64,000 nt of DNA from Lacticaseibacillus pabuli. GTDB lineage: Bacteria > Bacillota > Bacilli > Lactobacillales > Lactobacillaceae. Location: assembly GCF_028736235.1 (NCBI RefSeq), contig NZ_CP117884.1:1922001-1986000 (forward strand), read 5' to 3'. Positions 8,207 to 16,648 of the stretch are shown here, in pieces. Position 1 is the stretch's first letter. Each line of letters opens with the position of its first letter. Below the pieces are notes generated by a model that saw only the letters and a program-made list of their open reading frames with translations, did not search any database and was not told where the DNA came from. A program made the position numbers and the translations under genes.

Positions 8207-8235
8207 TTTACAATTATTCGGTCATATTGTATGCT
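8207..8235 (+). promoter_or_regulatory. Promoter of the purine permease gene
   Basis: TTTACA (8207-8212) and TATGCT (8230-8235) with a 17-bp spacer. The start point would fall near 8242, between the two PurR boxes. Confidence 0.6.
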
Positions 8236-8264
8236 TATAGAGTCGTTTTTATTGAAGCAATTAT

Positions 8265-8278
8265 TAATGTTCGTGTTT
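8265..8278 (+). promoter_or_regulatory. PurR box 2 in the leader of the purine permease gene
   Basis: A second exact TAATGTTCGTGTTT, 94 bp from the first and ending 5 nt before the GGAG Shine-Dalgarno site. Two boxes in direct orientation on either side of a promoter fit PurR control of purine uptake. Confidence 0.65.
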
Positions 8279-8297
8279 AGTGAGGAGAAATTAAGTT

Positions 8298-9611
8298 ATG
8301 ACAGCGAAAATCATGAACTATTTCCAAGTCAAGGAACTCGGGTCCACCGTCCGTCGTGAAATTCTCGCCGGCTTCACGACCTTTATCTCAATGGCTTACA
8401 TCCTGTTCGTTAACCCTGATGTGCTAGGCGCCTCCGGGATGGATAAGGGTGCCGTCTTTACCGCAACGGCCTTGGCCAGCGCCTTCGGGAGCATCCTGAT
8501 GGGGGTACTCGCCCGCTACCCAATTGCGACGGCCCCCGCTCTGGGAATCAACGCCTTCTTCGCCTACTCTGTCTGCATCGGGATGCACATCCCTTGGCAG
8601 ACCGCGCTGGCTGGCGTTTTCGTCGCTTCCCTCATCTTTATTCTGATCACCATCCTCAAATTGCGTGAAAAGATTATCGATGCCATTCCTAACGACCTGA
8701 AGCACGCCATTTCTGGTGGGATTGGCCTCTTCGTTGCCTTCCTTGGCTTGTCCCAAGGTGGCATCATTACTGCCAACAAGTCCACCCTAGTCGGTCTCGG
8801 TTCATTCAGTACGCCGACCACTTGGCTGACAATCTTTGGCCTCGTCATCACAGCAGTTCTCATGGTGCGCCGCGTCCCTGGTGGTATCTTCATCGGGATG
8901 GCGCTCACGACGATTCTTGGTTTGTTCACCGGCATGATTAAAGCACCTGGCGCCATCATTTCCGCCGCGCCAAGTCTCAAGCCAACGTTCCTGGTTGCAC
9001 TGAAGCACGTGGGCGACATCAACACCCTGCAGCTCTGGGTCGTTGTGCTTACCTTCTTGCTGGTCACCTTCTTTGATACTGCTGGTACGCTGGTCGGCTT
9101 AGCAACGCAGGCTGGCTTCATGAAGGACAACAAGATGCCACGTGTCGGTAAGGCACTCGCCTCAGACTCCACAGCCATGCTCGCGGGTTCACTGCTCGGG
9201 ACTTCCCCCGTTGGTGCTTTCGTTGAATCATCAGCCGGGATTGCCGTGGGTGGCCGTACAGGTCTGACTTCCATCAGCACCGGGATATTCTTCCTGTTTG
9301 CCCTGCTGTTCTCCCCACTTCTGGCCGTGGTTACCAGCCAGGTCACAGCACCTGCGTTAATCATTGTCGGTGTCCTGATGGCGCAGAACCTCAAGCACAT
9401 CGCTTGGGACAAACTCGAAATCGCTATTCCTGCCTTCCTGATTGTGCTCGGCATGCCGCTCACCTACAGTATCTCTGATGGGATTGGCCTGGGCTTCATC
9501 ATGTACCCCATCACGATGCTTGCTGCTAAACGCGGTAAGGAAGTTTCGCCAATGATGTACGCCCTGTTCTTCGTCTTCATTGCATTCATGTGGATTCTGA
9601 ACATCGATTAA
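8298..9611 (+). CDS. pbuG: NCS2/AzgA-type guanine/hypoxanthine permease
   Basis: 437 residues. The N-terminal REILAGFTTFISMAYILFVNP and PALGINAFFAY are hallmarks of the AzgA branch of nucleobase permeases. TFFDTAGTLVGLA and a C-terminal GLGFIMYP follow, with about 12-14 membrane segments. It imports guanine, hypoxanthine or adenine with protons. It is a single-gene unit with two PurR boxes upstream, so it is probably co-regulated with purine synthesis. The start ATG follows GAGGAG. Confidence 0.9.
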   Translation: MTAKIMNYFQVKELGSTVRREILAGFTTFISMAYILFVNPDVLGASGMDKGAVFTATALASAFGSILMGVLARYPIATAPALGINAFFAYSVCIGMHIPWQTALAGVFVASLIFILITILKLREKIIDAIPNDLKHAISGGIGLFVAFLGLSQGGIITANKSTLVGLGSFSTPTTWLTIFGLVITAVLMVRRVPGGIFIGMALTTILGLFTGMIKAPGAIISAAPSLKPTFLVALKHVGDINTLQLWVVVLTFLLVTFFDTAGTLVGLATQAGFMKDNKMPRVGKALASDSTAMLAGSLLGTSPVGAFVESSAGIAVGGRTGLTSISTGIFFLFALLFSPLLAVVTSQVTAPALIIVGVLMAQNLKHIAWDKLEIAIPAFLIVLGMPLTYSISDGIGLGFIMYPITMLAAKRGKEVSPMMYALFFVFIAFMWILNID

Positions 9612-9626
9612 TGTCATTAATGTCGT

Positions 9627-9664
9627 AAAAAAGGTGGTTCCCAATACCGGGAATCACCTTTTTT
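9627..9664. terminator. Bidirectional terminator between pbuG and gpmA
   Basis: AAAAAGGTGGTTCCC pairs with GGGAATCACCTTTTTT around AATACC. A and T tracts flank both sides. Confidence 0.88.
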
Positions 9665-9678
9665 GTCGCTCTGTGTCG

Positions 9679-10359
9679 TTAATTGACGTGCAATATCTCT
9701 TTATTTGTAATTTGCAACTTGTTGTCCAAGGTATAAACAATTGGCTCCGCGTTACCCACTTCCACCCCATCAATGTCCGCATCGGCAATGTTTTCGAGGT
9801 ATTTAATCAACGCTCGAATCGTCGATCCGTGCGCCACGAGCAACTGGTTCTTGCCATCCAGGAGCCGTGGGGCCAATTGATCATTCCAGTAGGGCAGCAG
9901 GCGGCGCTCTGTTTCCGCGAGACTCTCACCACGGGGAACAATGCTGTCCGGCCAGATAGCGTAGGCCCGTTCATCCTGTGCAGCGGGTAATAGTGGCGGC
10001 ACCGCCGTGTAGCTCCGGCGCCACTGGGCTACTTGTCGATCCCCAAACAATGCCCGGGATTTATCCTTGTTCATGCCCCGTAGCGCACCATAATGCCGCT
10101 CGTTCAGACGCCAGCTTTTGATGATGGGCAAATCGTTCATGCCCAGCTCATCCTGAATGACATAGGCTGTCACGATTGCGCGCTTGAGCATGGAGGTGTG
10201 CACCGTATCAAACTGGATGCCCGTCTGCGCAAGTCGCTGCCCCGCCATATGCGCCTGCATCAGGCCGTTGTCAGTCGCCGCAACGTCAGACCAGCCCGTA
10301 TAAGTATTATCGTAATTGGCGATGCTCTCACCGTGCCGTACTAGGACTAACTTGACCAT
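9679..10359 (-). CDS. gpmA: 2,3-bisphosphoglycerate-dependent phosphoglycerate mutase
   Basis: 226 residues. [12 protein letters not shown] carries the phosphohistidine [14 protein letters not shown] the substrate residues, and [12 protein letters not shown] the second catalytic His. It interconverts 3- and 2-phosphoglycerate in glycolysis. The sequence diverges in the C-terminal third from typical 228-230-residue housekeeping copies, so it may be a paralogue. It is monocistronic with its own promoter (10389-10417). The start follows AAGGAGG. Confidence 0.88.
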   Translation of the reverse strand: MVKLVLVRHGESIANYDNTYTGWSDVAATDNGLMQAHMAGQRLAQTGIQFDTVHTSMLKRAIVTAYVIQDELGMNDLPIIKSWRLNERHYGALRGMNKDKSRALFGDRQVAQWRRSYTAVPPLLPAAQDERAYAIWPDSIVPRGESLAETERRLLPYWNDQLAPRLLDGKNQLLVAHGSTIRALIKYLENIADADIDGVEVGNAEPIVYTLDNKLQITNKEILHVN

Positions 10360-10388
10360 TAAGCATTTTCCTCCTTGCTTACTTGTCC

Positions 10389-10417
10389 ATTATACGCATT
10401 TAACCGTTCGTACTAAA
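10389..10417 (-). promoter_or_regulatory. gpmA promoter
   Basis: On the minus strand, TTTAGT (10412-10417) is followed after 17 bp by TATAAT (10389-10394), preceded by an extended TG. Confidence 0.7.
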
Positions 10418-10437
10418 GGCTTCCGCCCATATTCGGT

Positions 10438-10466
10438 TTGTCTCTGACTGCAAAAACCAGTAGAAT
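10438..10466 (+). promoter_or_regulatory. ltrA promoter
   Basis: TTGTCT (10438-10443) and TAGAAT (10461-10466) with a 17-bp spacer, diverging from the gpmA promoter. Confidence 0.65.
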
Positions 10467-10508
10467 TAAAGAGACGTTTTCAATTATGCAAAGAATGGAG
10501 GTTCCGCC

Positions 10509-11609
10509 TTGCCGGAAGAAAAGCCGCGCCCGTTATCACTCGGCGCAATATTTTACGACATCATCTTTACCTTTGTCATTGTCAGACTCGCGCGGAACCT
10601 GCTGTTCACTAACGCGGGTGCGCTGGACTGGCGCAGTGTTGCCGCCTACGCACTGCTGATGCTGGCAGGTTGGACGGTGTGGACCTATCAAATTATTTAC
10701 GCGAGTCGTGTTCAAGCGCGAACGGTGCGGGACACCGTCTTTCTCGCCATTGATATGTTCCTCAACATTTACCTCACCACAACACTCACCGTGTTCCATC
10801 CCGCGCCGGAAAGCAGCACTAAGTTAACCACGGCACTCCTACTGCTCAGCATCGCCGTGCAATATTGCCTCGATGGCCGGGCGGGTTGGCGGAAACACCT
10901 CGTCTTTGTTGCCCCACTAATCACGGGTTCATTGCTCAGCGTCGTGTCAATATTACCCGGGAAATCATTCGCCGGCACGGTTGTCTTTTGCGCCGCAATT
11001 GCCGTTCCCGCCTTGGCGCCTTGGCTCGGTTACCACCGCAAACCTGAAGAAATTAGTCATTTCAAAACCATCAGTCAACGGCTCAGCCTGTTCACCGTCC
11101 TGGTCTTCGCCCGCGCGATTGTGCAGTTCACCGATAGTTTGGCGGATCTCGATATTCCATCCGTCCTCTTCTTTCTGATTACCGCCCTGCTCATGGTGAG
11201 CTACACCATGGTTGCAAGCCGCGGCGTCAACATGGAAACCACGCGGTCGTCAATGCTGGCCATCCTGATTCACCTCCCGATAACCGGGAGCGTCTTGATG
11301 ATGGCAAACGTGACCCGCATGTACGTCTCCGGACGGTTACTGCCCGAGCACTTTGCCTTTTGGATGATTGCACTCATGGCACTGTACACCGTCAGTATCG
11401 GTGCTTACCTCGGCCTTTACCACAGCGAAGGGGTCAACCTTTCCTATAAACACATATTCTTCTACGCTGTTTCCTTTGCCATCTTCACCCTGTTTGGCCT
11501 CGTGACGGTCCGCTTCGACATTTTCTTCATGCTGGGAACCTGTGCCTACTTGGTTGCATGCATCTTGTACCTGTGGCAATTCATCTTAAACCCACCAACT
11601 GAATCGTAA
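10509..11609 (+). CDS. ltrA: Low temperature requirement protein A (LtrA) family membrane protein
   Basis: 366 residues with about 11 hydrophobic segments. The N-terminal FYDIIFTFVIVRLARNL matches the LtrA signature (an E/D-led first helix), and paired Trp-rich helices follow. The start is TTG, placed 7 nt after GGAGG (10497-10501). Listerial LtrA was linked to growth in the cold; its biochemical role is not established. It is monocistronic, flanked by its own promoter and a strong terminator. Confidence 0.75.
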   Translation: MPEEKPRPLSLGAIFYDIIFTFVIVRLARNLLFTNAGALDWRSVAAYALLMLAGWTVWTYQIIYASRVQARTVRDTVFLAIDMFLNIYLTTTLTVFHPAPESSTKLTTALLLLSIAVQYCLDGRAGWRKHLVFVAPLITGSLLSVVSILPGKSFAGTVVFCAAIAVPALAPWLGYHRKPEEISHFKTISQRLSLFTVLVFARAIVQFTDSLADLDIPSVLFFLITALLMVSYTMVASRGVNMETTRSSMLAILIHLPITGSVLMMANVTRMYVSGRLLPEHFAFWMIALMALYTVSIGAYLGLYHSEGVNLSYKHIFFYAVSFAIFTLFGLVTVRFDIFFMLGTCAYLVACILYLWQFILNPPTES

Positions 11610-11612
11610 CAA

Positions 11613-11646
11613 AAAAACGCACGGACAAAATTGTCCGTGCGTTTTC
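11613..11646. terminator. Bidirectional terminator between ltrA and the DUF2187 gene
   Basis: AAAACGCACGGACAA pairs with TTGTCCGTGCGTTTT around a 2-nt centre, with A and T runs on both sides. Confidence 0.88.
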
Positions 11647-11657
11647 GTCTATCCGGG

Positions 11658-12050
11658 TTACTTCTTGGTATCGTCGGACTTGGTGTCCTTGGCTGCTTTG
11701 GCCTTGGTATCCTTCGCGTCCTTGGTTTCCTTAGGGTCAACGGTTGTGGTCACAACCTTGTTGTCCTTAATTTCAACCTTCTTACCCGGCTTCTTTTTGT
11801 CGTTCTTCTTGTCGTCTTCTTCAATCTTTGGTGCCATAACTTCTTGACCGTCACGGCGAATGTGTTTGAAGTTAATCACGGTGCGGTGCTTCAAATCTTC
11901 AACTGTGATGTAGTCTTCCTGATCGAAGGTGTCGATGGTCAGTAGCGCCGAGTTAGTGTAGATTTTTTCCACCGTTCCCGAAAAGACCAAGGGCACATCG
12001 TTCGACTTTAAAACGTCTACCTTATCACCGATAGCGAGTTCAACTGCCAT
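11658..12050 (-). CDS. DUF2187 family protein with charged Lys/Asp tail
   Basis: 130 residues. Residues 1-70 form a small beta domain (IGDKVDVLKSNDVPLVFSG, then HRTVINFKHIRR) like DUF2187/YkvS proteins, which have a KOW-like look. The rest is low complexity: Lys, Asp, Thr and Ala with repeated KD(A/T)K units. No signal peptide is seen, so it is probably cytosolic; a nucleic-acid-binding role is only a guess. The start at 12050 follows CAAGGAGGAAAAAAC. An in-frame start 90 nt upstream lies at the promoter and is rejected. A leader hairpin GCAGCAGGC/GCCGCTGC (about 12066-12090) precedes the SD. Confidence 0.7.
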   Translation of the reverse strand: MAVELAIGDKVDVLKSNDVPLVFSGTVEKIYTNSALLTIDTFDQEDYITVEDLKHRTVINFKHIRRDGQEVMAPKIEEDDKKNDKKKPGKKVEIKDNKVVTTTVDPKETKDAKDTKAKAAKDTKSDDTKK

Positions 12051-12126
12051 GTTTTTTCCTCCTTGTGCAGCAGGCCTAACGCCGCTGCTCCTAAAGTGTT
12101 GCCCTACATTATAGCATTTTACAGAC

Positions 12127-12157
12127 AAAACTGCACCCACCGAGGTGAGTGCAGTTT
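12127..12157 (-). terminator. Terminator of the TM2 protein gene
   Basis: AAACTGCACTCACC pairs with GGTGGGTGCAGTTTT when read on the minus strand. The T run ends only a few bases before the DUF2187 promoter -10. Confidence 0.8.
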
Positions 12158-12166
12158 GGCCTTACA

Positions 12167-12613
12167 CTAGAAATCATCGAAGTCAGATTCGTCATCGTGC
12201 GTGTCTGGCTGGTCCGTATCCGCCGTCGCGGTGTCCGCTGACTTGGCACCGTCATCCGTGGCAGGCCGCGCATAACGCAGGTATGATTCAGCCAGCTCAT
12301 AATTGCGTTGCCGTGTCCGGTTCACAATCAGGAACAAATCGACGAACCACCAAATGACACCGCCAATGCCGCCCAGCACAGTTAACGCTAACTTACCAAA
12401 GCCAACGCCGATATCCCCGACGTAGAACCGGTCGACCCCAAAAACACCGAAGAAGAATGATAAGATCAGTGCCAAGTATGGGTCACGATACTCCGTGCTC
12501 ATCACGGGATAAGTATCACGTGAATCACTCGTTGCAAGTTGTGCACGCAGTTCGCCCATTTGTAGCGCGGGGAACTTGTTTGCATTCATCCTCAAAAAGT
12601 CATCAGTATTCAT
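12167..12613 (-). CDS. TM2 domain-containing protein
   Basis: 148 residues. A soluble N-terminal 45 residues is followed by the TM2 domain ([19 protein letters not shown], then [16 protein letters not shown]), two membrane helices joined by a short D-R-F-Y turn. A tail rich in Asp, Thr and Ala ends DESDFDDF. The function is unknown; TM2 proteins are small membrane proteins. It has its own promoter (12649-12677) and terminator. Confidence 0.82.
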   Translation of the reverse strand: MNTDDFLRMNANKFPALQMGELRAQLATSDSRDTYPVMSTEYRDPYLALILSFFFGVFGVDRFYVGDIGVGFGKLALTVLGGIGGVIWWFVDLFLIVNRTRQRNYELAESYLRYARPATDDGAKSADTATADTDQPDTHDDESDFDDF

Positions 12614-12648
12614 TGTGGCCGCCTCCTGCCTTTTTACTCTCTGTCACC

Positions 12649-12677
12649 ATTATCCGGTGCCAAAGACAAGACGTCAA
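12649..12677 (-). promoter_or_regulatory. Promoter of the TM2 protein gene
   Basis: On the minus strand, TTGACG (12672-12677) is followed after 17 bp by GATAAT (12649-12654). Confidence 0.65.
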
Positions 12678-12701
12678 TCAGCCTCAAGACGGATAAAGCG
12701 C

Positions 12702-13742
12702 TTAATCGTCACGGTCGCGGGTCCACAATTGCTTGGTCTGGGCATTAACCAAATGATTTTCCACCAAGACAAAGGAATGAACATAGGACTTCCCAAAACG
12801 CGGGTTGAACTGCAAATTGTAGACGGAGCCTTTGTGGTAAACAAGCTTAAAACTGCCGGCTTCATCTGCCCGGCCCTCGCGATCCAGTTCATACCGTTCA
12901 GACGGCTTGAGTTCCAAGTTATCCTCGTTGTAATCCCATTCGCCAGTAACAGCCGTGAAATCTGTGGCCGTGTTACGCGCCGTCACGCTAGGTTTGTACT
13001 TAGTGATGATTGCCGCTGCTGTCGTGGCAGTTGCCCCGCTACCGGTACCCGTTGATGACGCAGCCGCCGTATCTGTTGACCGCGCGGCGGGCAGGGCCAA
13101 TAGCGACATCCCCTTTGCCAGCACGATCACACGGTAGCGCGCGTCGTCATTGTTAGCGGCACTGCTATCGCCGATGCGCAGTTGGTAGCTACCGGCCGGA
13201 AGACGCAGTTGCTTCCCCGTCGTCACCAAATCATCGTCCAAGTAATAGTGGGTCTGGTCCGTGGCGCCGGTGACAGTCACCTTGCGATCCTTGAGTTCGA
13301 GCTTGTACTCTGGGAAAAACAGGGCAACACGCCCCTGCTTCACCAGTCGTACCGCCTCCCCATTGCCGGCCTCAATTTGCTTAATGATTTCCTCACGATT
13401 ACCACTATGGGTATCGAGAAGCGCAATGAAGGCATCAAGGTACTCATCATCGACTTCATGACCATGCTGGTTCACGAGCACATCCTCCAGCTGGTCATCG
13501 TTAGAACTCCGGACAGCATTTTCAATCCGGTCTAGCTGGGCCGACTTAGAATAACGGATATTACCATATACCACGATACCGACCACCGCAATGATTGCCA
13601 GTGCGAGTACAATTTTAACGATGCCGCGACCACGTCGACCACGGGTACCCTGTTGTAAATCCTGCCCGCAAAATGGACAAAACTTATCGCTCGCGCTTAC
13701 CTCTTTACCACAGCGCGGACACCTCATATTATCTGAGCTCAT
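12702..13742 (-). CDS. Zinc-ribbon, single-pass membrane protein (TcaA/YvbJ-like architecture)
   Basis: 346 residues. CPRCGKEVSASDKFCPFCGQ (residues 8-27) is a four-Cys zinc ribbon. A basic stretch RGRRGRG and one membrane helix (about 42-62) lead to a large outer domain with a Ser/Thr/Ala-rich linker near residue 230. The order is that of TcaA/YvbJ proteins, which have been linked to cell-wall antibiotic responses; that role is not shown here. It starts 31 nt after the pckA stop with SD AGGGGG, so the two genes are probably cotranscribed. Confidence 0.72.
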   Translation of the reverse strand: MSSDNMRCPRCGKEVSASDKFCPFCGQDLQQGTRGRRGRGIVKIVLALAIIAVVGIVVYGNIRYSKSAQLDRIENAVRSSNDDQLEDVLVNQHGHEVDDEYLDAFIALLDTHSGNREEIIKQIEAGNGEAVRLVKQGRVALFFPEYKLELKDRKVTVTGATDQTHYYLDDDLVTTGKQLRLPAGSYQLRIGDSSAANNDDARYRVIVLAKGMSLLALPAARSTDTAAASSTGTGSGATATTAAAIITKYKPSVTARNTATDFTAVTGEWDYNEDNLELKPSERYELDREGRADEAGSFKLVYHKGSVYNLQFNPRFGKSYVHSFVLVENHLVNAQTKQLWTRDRDD

Positions 13743-13773
13743 CTTCTTTCCCCCTAAAATAGATGTTGCTTAG

Positions 13774-15423
13774 TTATTCCAGTTCCTTCATGACGGTCTT
13801 CAAGGTTTCTGCAGCTTCAGCGGGCAGTTTATCATAGCCCTCGCGCTCCGTGTCACGGCTGGTAACAAAGTTCAGCCGGTCCACCATCCGCTGGTGCAGA
13901 CGGTCACGGTAGGCAGAATCACTGAAGTCAGGCTCGAATCCAGGAACGGCAATGTAGGACACACCTGGCAAGGTGCCAAACGGTGTGAACGTGGCCTTGC
14001 CGTCCACAATCTTCTCGATTGAACCGAGCGTCGTTTCCTTGGTCACCTTCTTGCCTTCAAAGAAACCAGTATTCAGAATATAACATTGCGTGCGGCCGCT
14101 CGCAAATAGTTCACGGAAATCACTATAGTCTTCGCCGAGTGGGTAAGAACGGAATGGGTCCGCGAATGGCTCGATGACAAGCGCGTTCATGTCCACTTTG
14201 CCCACGATATTTTCAGCAGAAGTCCGCTTGGTCGCCAGCGTGACGCCAAAGACGGTGGCCAATGTTGGGTCGTCAATCTTCATTACGGGTGGCAAAGTTT
14301 CATCCTTCATGATCCAGAACACGGCGTCTAGCGGGTCGTCCAGGTGATCCACACGGTTTGGTGTCATGTAACGGGACTGAATGGAGCGCCCGTTGTTGTT
14401 CCGGACTTCCTGGGTCACTACCGTCTTGTCGCCATGGTCGTCCACCGTAATCCCCACGTTTTGTGCCGTGAGCAGGAAGTGCATGGCCGGGTCATCAGGC
14501 GCATAGTCCGCCGTCTTGTTAAAGTAGGATGGTTCCAGAGCGGTGGTAGTCCCACCGGCGCGGTGAATGACAAAGGCATCGTCATGCAACACGTCAACGC
14601 GACCCGAGCCGGAATGCTTGGCCAAGGTAATCGTGGACTTACCTGAACCTGACAGGCCGAATGCCGCCATGGTGAACTTCTTGTCACCCAGGTCATAACG
14701 CTTCATACCACCATGACAAGCGGTGAAGCCGTTGCGGTGTGCCGTTGCCCATGCCATCGTCAAGGTGGCCTTCTTCAATTCACCAAAGTAACGCAGGCCA
14801 AGAACAGCAGCCACGTTATGATTAATGTCAAAAATGACGAGGCCATTCGGGTATTTTGGACTACTCCAATCAGGGTCTGCATAGAGGTAAATATCGTTTT
14901 CGTCGTACTGCACGGAGTCCTTGTACGTCGCTAAAACTTGCGGTGTTGCAATCTGGAAGTTGAGCAGGTAGGAATAGAAGTTGGACGCGTAGTCCTGATT
15001 CAAATTCAGGTGCGCGCGAACCATGAATTCTTTGTCCAGACCAACCACAACATCTGCTGTGTAAAACTGACGCCGTGTGCCCTCAAAGATTGCCTCCCGT
15101 AGCACGTCCGCATATTCCTTGGCATCGATACCCGGCTGGCCGATAATGCACCGCGCCGCCGCAGTCCGTCCGACAACACGGCCATCATTCATGACAATGA
15201 CTTTCGCATCGCTCGGCAAACCGAGTTCTTCGGTGTGCGCCACGGGCATGTCTGTGACCACGGCGCCAGGCGTCTTGGTTGCATTCGCATATGCCGTCTT
15301 CAGATCGGTCACGCGCGTCACATTGTTACCGTAGAAGGTGGATTCAACCATCGTCTTGAAATTGGAAAAATGCTTACTGTCCGGGCCAATTTCTGTCCGA
15401 GCAAAATTACGAATCGTTGCCAT
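13774..15423 (-). CDS. pckA: Phosphoenolpyruvate carboxykinase (ATP)
   Basis: 549 residues. GLSGSGKST near residue 250 is the kinase P-loop, with DVLHDDAF carrying metal-binding acids and CHGGMKRYD upstream. It converts oxaloacetate and ATP to PEP and CO2 in gluconeogenesis, or runs in reverse. The ATG at 15423 lies 8 nt from AAAGGAG. A GTG at 15432 abuts the SD and is rejected. The promoter carries a cre-like site over the -35, so repression by preferred sugars is likely. The zinc-ribbon gene follows. Confidence 0.93.
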   Translation of the reverse strand: MATIRNFARTEIGPDSKHFSNFKTMVESTFYGNNVTRVTDLKTAYANATKTPGAVVTDMPVAHTEELGLPSDAKVIVMNDGRVVGRTAAARCIIGQPGIDAKEYADVLREAIFEGTRRQFYTADVVVGLDKEFMVRAHLNLNQDYASNFYSYLLNFQIATPQVLATYKDSVQYDENDIYLYADPDWSSPKYPNGLVIFDINHNVAAVLGLRYFGELKKATLTMAWATAHRNGFTACHGGMKRYDLGDKKFTMAAFGLSGSGKSTITLAKHSGSGRVDVLHDDAFVIHRAGGTTTALEPSYFNKTADYAPDDPAMHFLLTAQNVGITVDDHGDKTVVTQEVRNNNGRSIQSRYMTPNRVDHLDDPLDAVFWIMKDETLPPVMKIDDPTLATVFGVTLATKRTSAENIVGKVDMNALVIEPFADPFRSYPLGEDYSDFRELFASGRTQCYILNTGFFEGKKVTKETTLGSIEKIVDGKATFTPFGTLPGVSYIAVPGFEPDFSDSAYRDRLHQRMVDRLNFVTSRDTEREGYDKLPAEAAETLKTVMKELE

Positions 15424-15469
15424 ATCGACCACTCCTTTACAAATACATGGGTAACATTCTACATCTTTA

Positions 15470-15499
15470 AGTTTAGGTGTCTTATGTATGCGCTGTCAA
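15470..15499 (-). promoter_or_regulatory. pckA promoter with cre-like site
   Basis: On the minus strand, TTGACA (15494-15499) is followed after 18 bp by TAAACT (15470-15475). TGACAGCGCATACA (15485-15498) matches the cre consensus at 12 of 14 positions, overlaps the -35, and shares 12 of 14 bases with the mupG site. Confidence 0.7.
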
Positions 15500-15536
15500 A
15501 CGCTAAAAATCAGTATCTGTAGCGATTATGGCGTAA

Positions 15537-15585
15537 AAAGAAAAGTCGTGCCCCACATCGACTAATTTCGATGCAAAACACGACC
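15537..15585 (-). terminator. Terminator of the PfkB kinase gene
   Basis: On the minus strand, a GTCGTG...CATCG arm pairs with CGATG...CACGAC with one internal loop, followed by TTTTCTTTTT. Confidence 0.75.
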
Positions 15586-15611
15586 TGATTAATAACTAAA
15601 TGATGGGTAAC

Positions 15612-16499
15612 TCAAACCCCAAACGGCAACATGTTGGCGCGCATACTGCAAACTTTACCGGCCAAGCGGTTTCCGAGCGCGACGGCATCCTTCACACTCA
15701 GACCTTGTGCCAGCCCCGAAAGCATCCCTCCACAATGGGCATCGCCGGCGCCAACGGTATTCACCACGTGCACGGGCTCGCTTGGCACGACGCCCTGCTC
15801 ATCTTCGCTCACAAAATAGTAGGTCCCCTTAGCACCCAAGGTAACCACCACCGGCTGATGCGTCAAATTGTGCAAGTACGCGACCCGCTCCGCAAAGGTC
15901 TCACCCTCGGCCACTTGCGGTAATTCCACCTCATTGCAGTGCACCAGAACACCGCTGCGTAACAGGTCGATAAGCAAGTCGCGGTTCACCGTCTTAATGC
16001 GCGCCGCAACGTCGAAGAGCAAGGTCGCATCCCCGCGGCGCCGGCTCAGCATGGTCACCACATCGCGGGCCACTAGCTCGTTGGTCAGTTGAAATCCGCT
16101 CAGGTACAGGTAATCGTAGCTCGGCACATCCAGATGGTTCATCCAACCCAACCGCATCAGTTGCTCCATCCCCGGTAGCACAATAAACGTCCGTTCGCCA
16201 TCAGGTTCAATCGTCGCGACGGTCCAGCCGTTATCGGGGGTTCCGGAAATGACACGCGGGGTCTCACCGACTTGTTTGATTTTGGTGCTAATCCGGTCGG
16301 CATTCGGGCCGTGGCCCACTGGCAAAAACAAATCGCCTTCCGCGCCGCCGTAGCGGTAAGCCGAAAAGGCGTTAATCGCGCAGCCGCCCACTTGGTATTC
16401 TAGAAAATCGCCGAGCACATTACCGCCGCTAACTGGGACTGATGGGACGTTCATCAAGGCATCAATTAATGCCGTGCCGAAAATCAGGGTTTTGCTCAT
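15612..16499 (-). CDS. PfkB family carbohydrate kinase
   Basis: 295 residues. The N-terminal GTALIDALMNVP and VGGCAINAF (PfkB signature 1) and NTVGAGDAHCGGMLSGL (signature 2, with the catalytic Asp of GAGD) are clear. Phe, usual after GAGD, is replaced by Ala-His. The substrate is a sugar or nucleoside that cannot be specified. The start at 16499 is chosen because an ATG 12 nt upstream overlaps the SD AGAAGGA. It is monocistronic. Confidence 0.82.
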   Translation of the reverse strand: MSKTLIFGTALIDALMNVPSVPVSGGNVLGDFLEYQVGGCAINAFSAYRYGGAEGDLFLPVGHGPNADRISTKIKQVGETPRVISGTPDNGWTVATIEPDGERTFIVLPGMEQLMRLGWMNHLDVPSYDYLYLSGFQLTNELVARDVVTMLSRRRGDATLLFDVAARIKTVNRDLLIDLLRSGVLVHCNEVELPQVAEGETFAERVAYLHNLTHQPVVVTLGAKGTYYFVSEDEQGVVPSEPVHVVNTVGAGDAHCGGMLSGLAQGLSVKDAVALGNRLAGKVCSMRANMLPFGV

Positions 16500-16599
16500 C
16501 GTTAATGTCATCCTTCTGTATTAGTCTGCTATTTTCGAATATTCAATATACATATTTTCCCCTATGTTATCGCGCTTGTCCAGATAACACCAGTTTCCA

Positions 16600-16631
16600 T
16601 ACAAACAGGCCCACGCCTGCCGACGTGGACC
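16600..16631 (-). terminator. Terminator of the M42 peptidase gene
   Basis: On the minus strand, GGTCCACG pairs with CGTGGGCC around TCGGCAGG, followed by TGTTTGT. Confidence 0.6.
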
Positions 16632-16648
16632 CGCATCTAGTCGTTCAG

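Noticed and set aside
8136..8297. Purine riboswitch ahead of the permease gene
   Set aside because: No conserved purine riboswitch core or terminator was seen. Two PurR boxes are present instead.
13055..13160. Low-complexity Thr/Ala/Ser stretch as a possible repeat expansion
   Set aside because: It is a linker in the outer domain of the zinc-ribbon membrane protein with varied codons, and has no exact tandem unit.
15541..15580. Repeat shared with 30,560-30,590 (CCCACATCGACTAA)
   Set aside because: A 14-base match between two places in 64 kb is expected by chance, and both lie in unrelated terminator regions.
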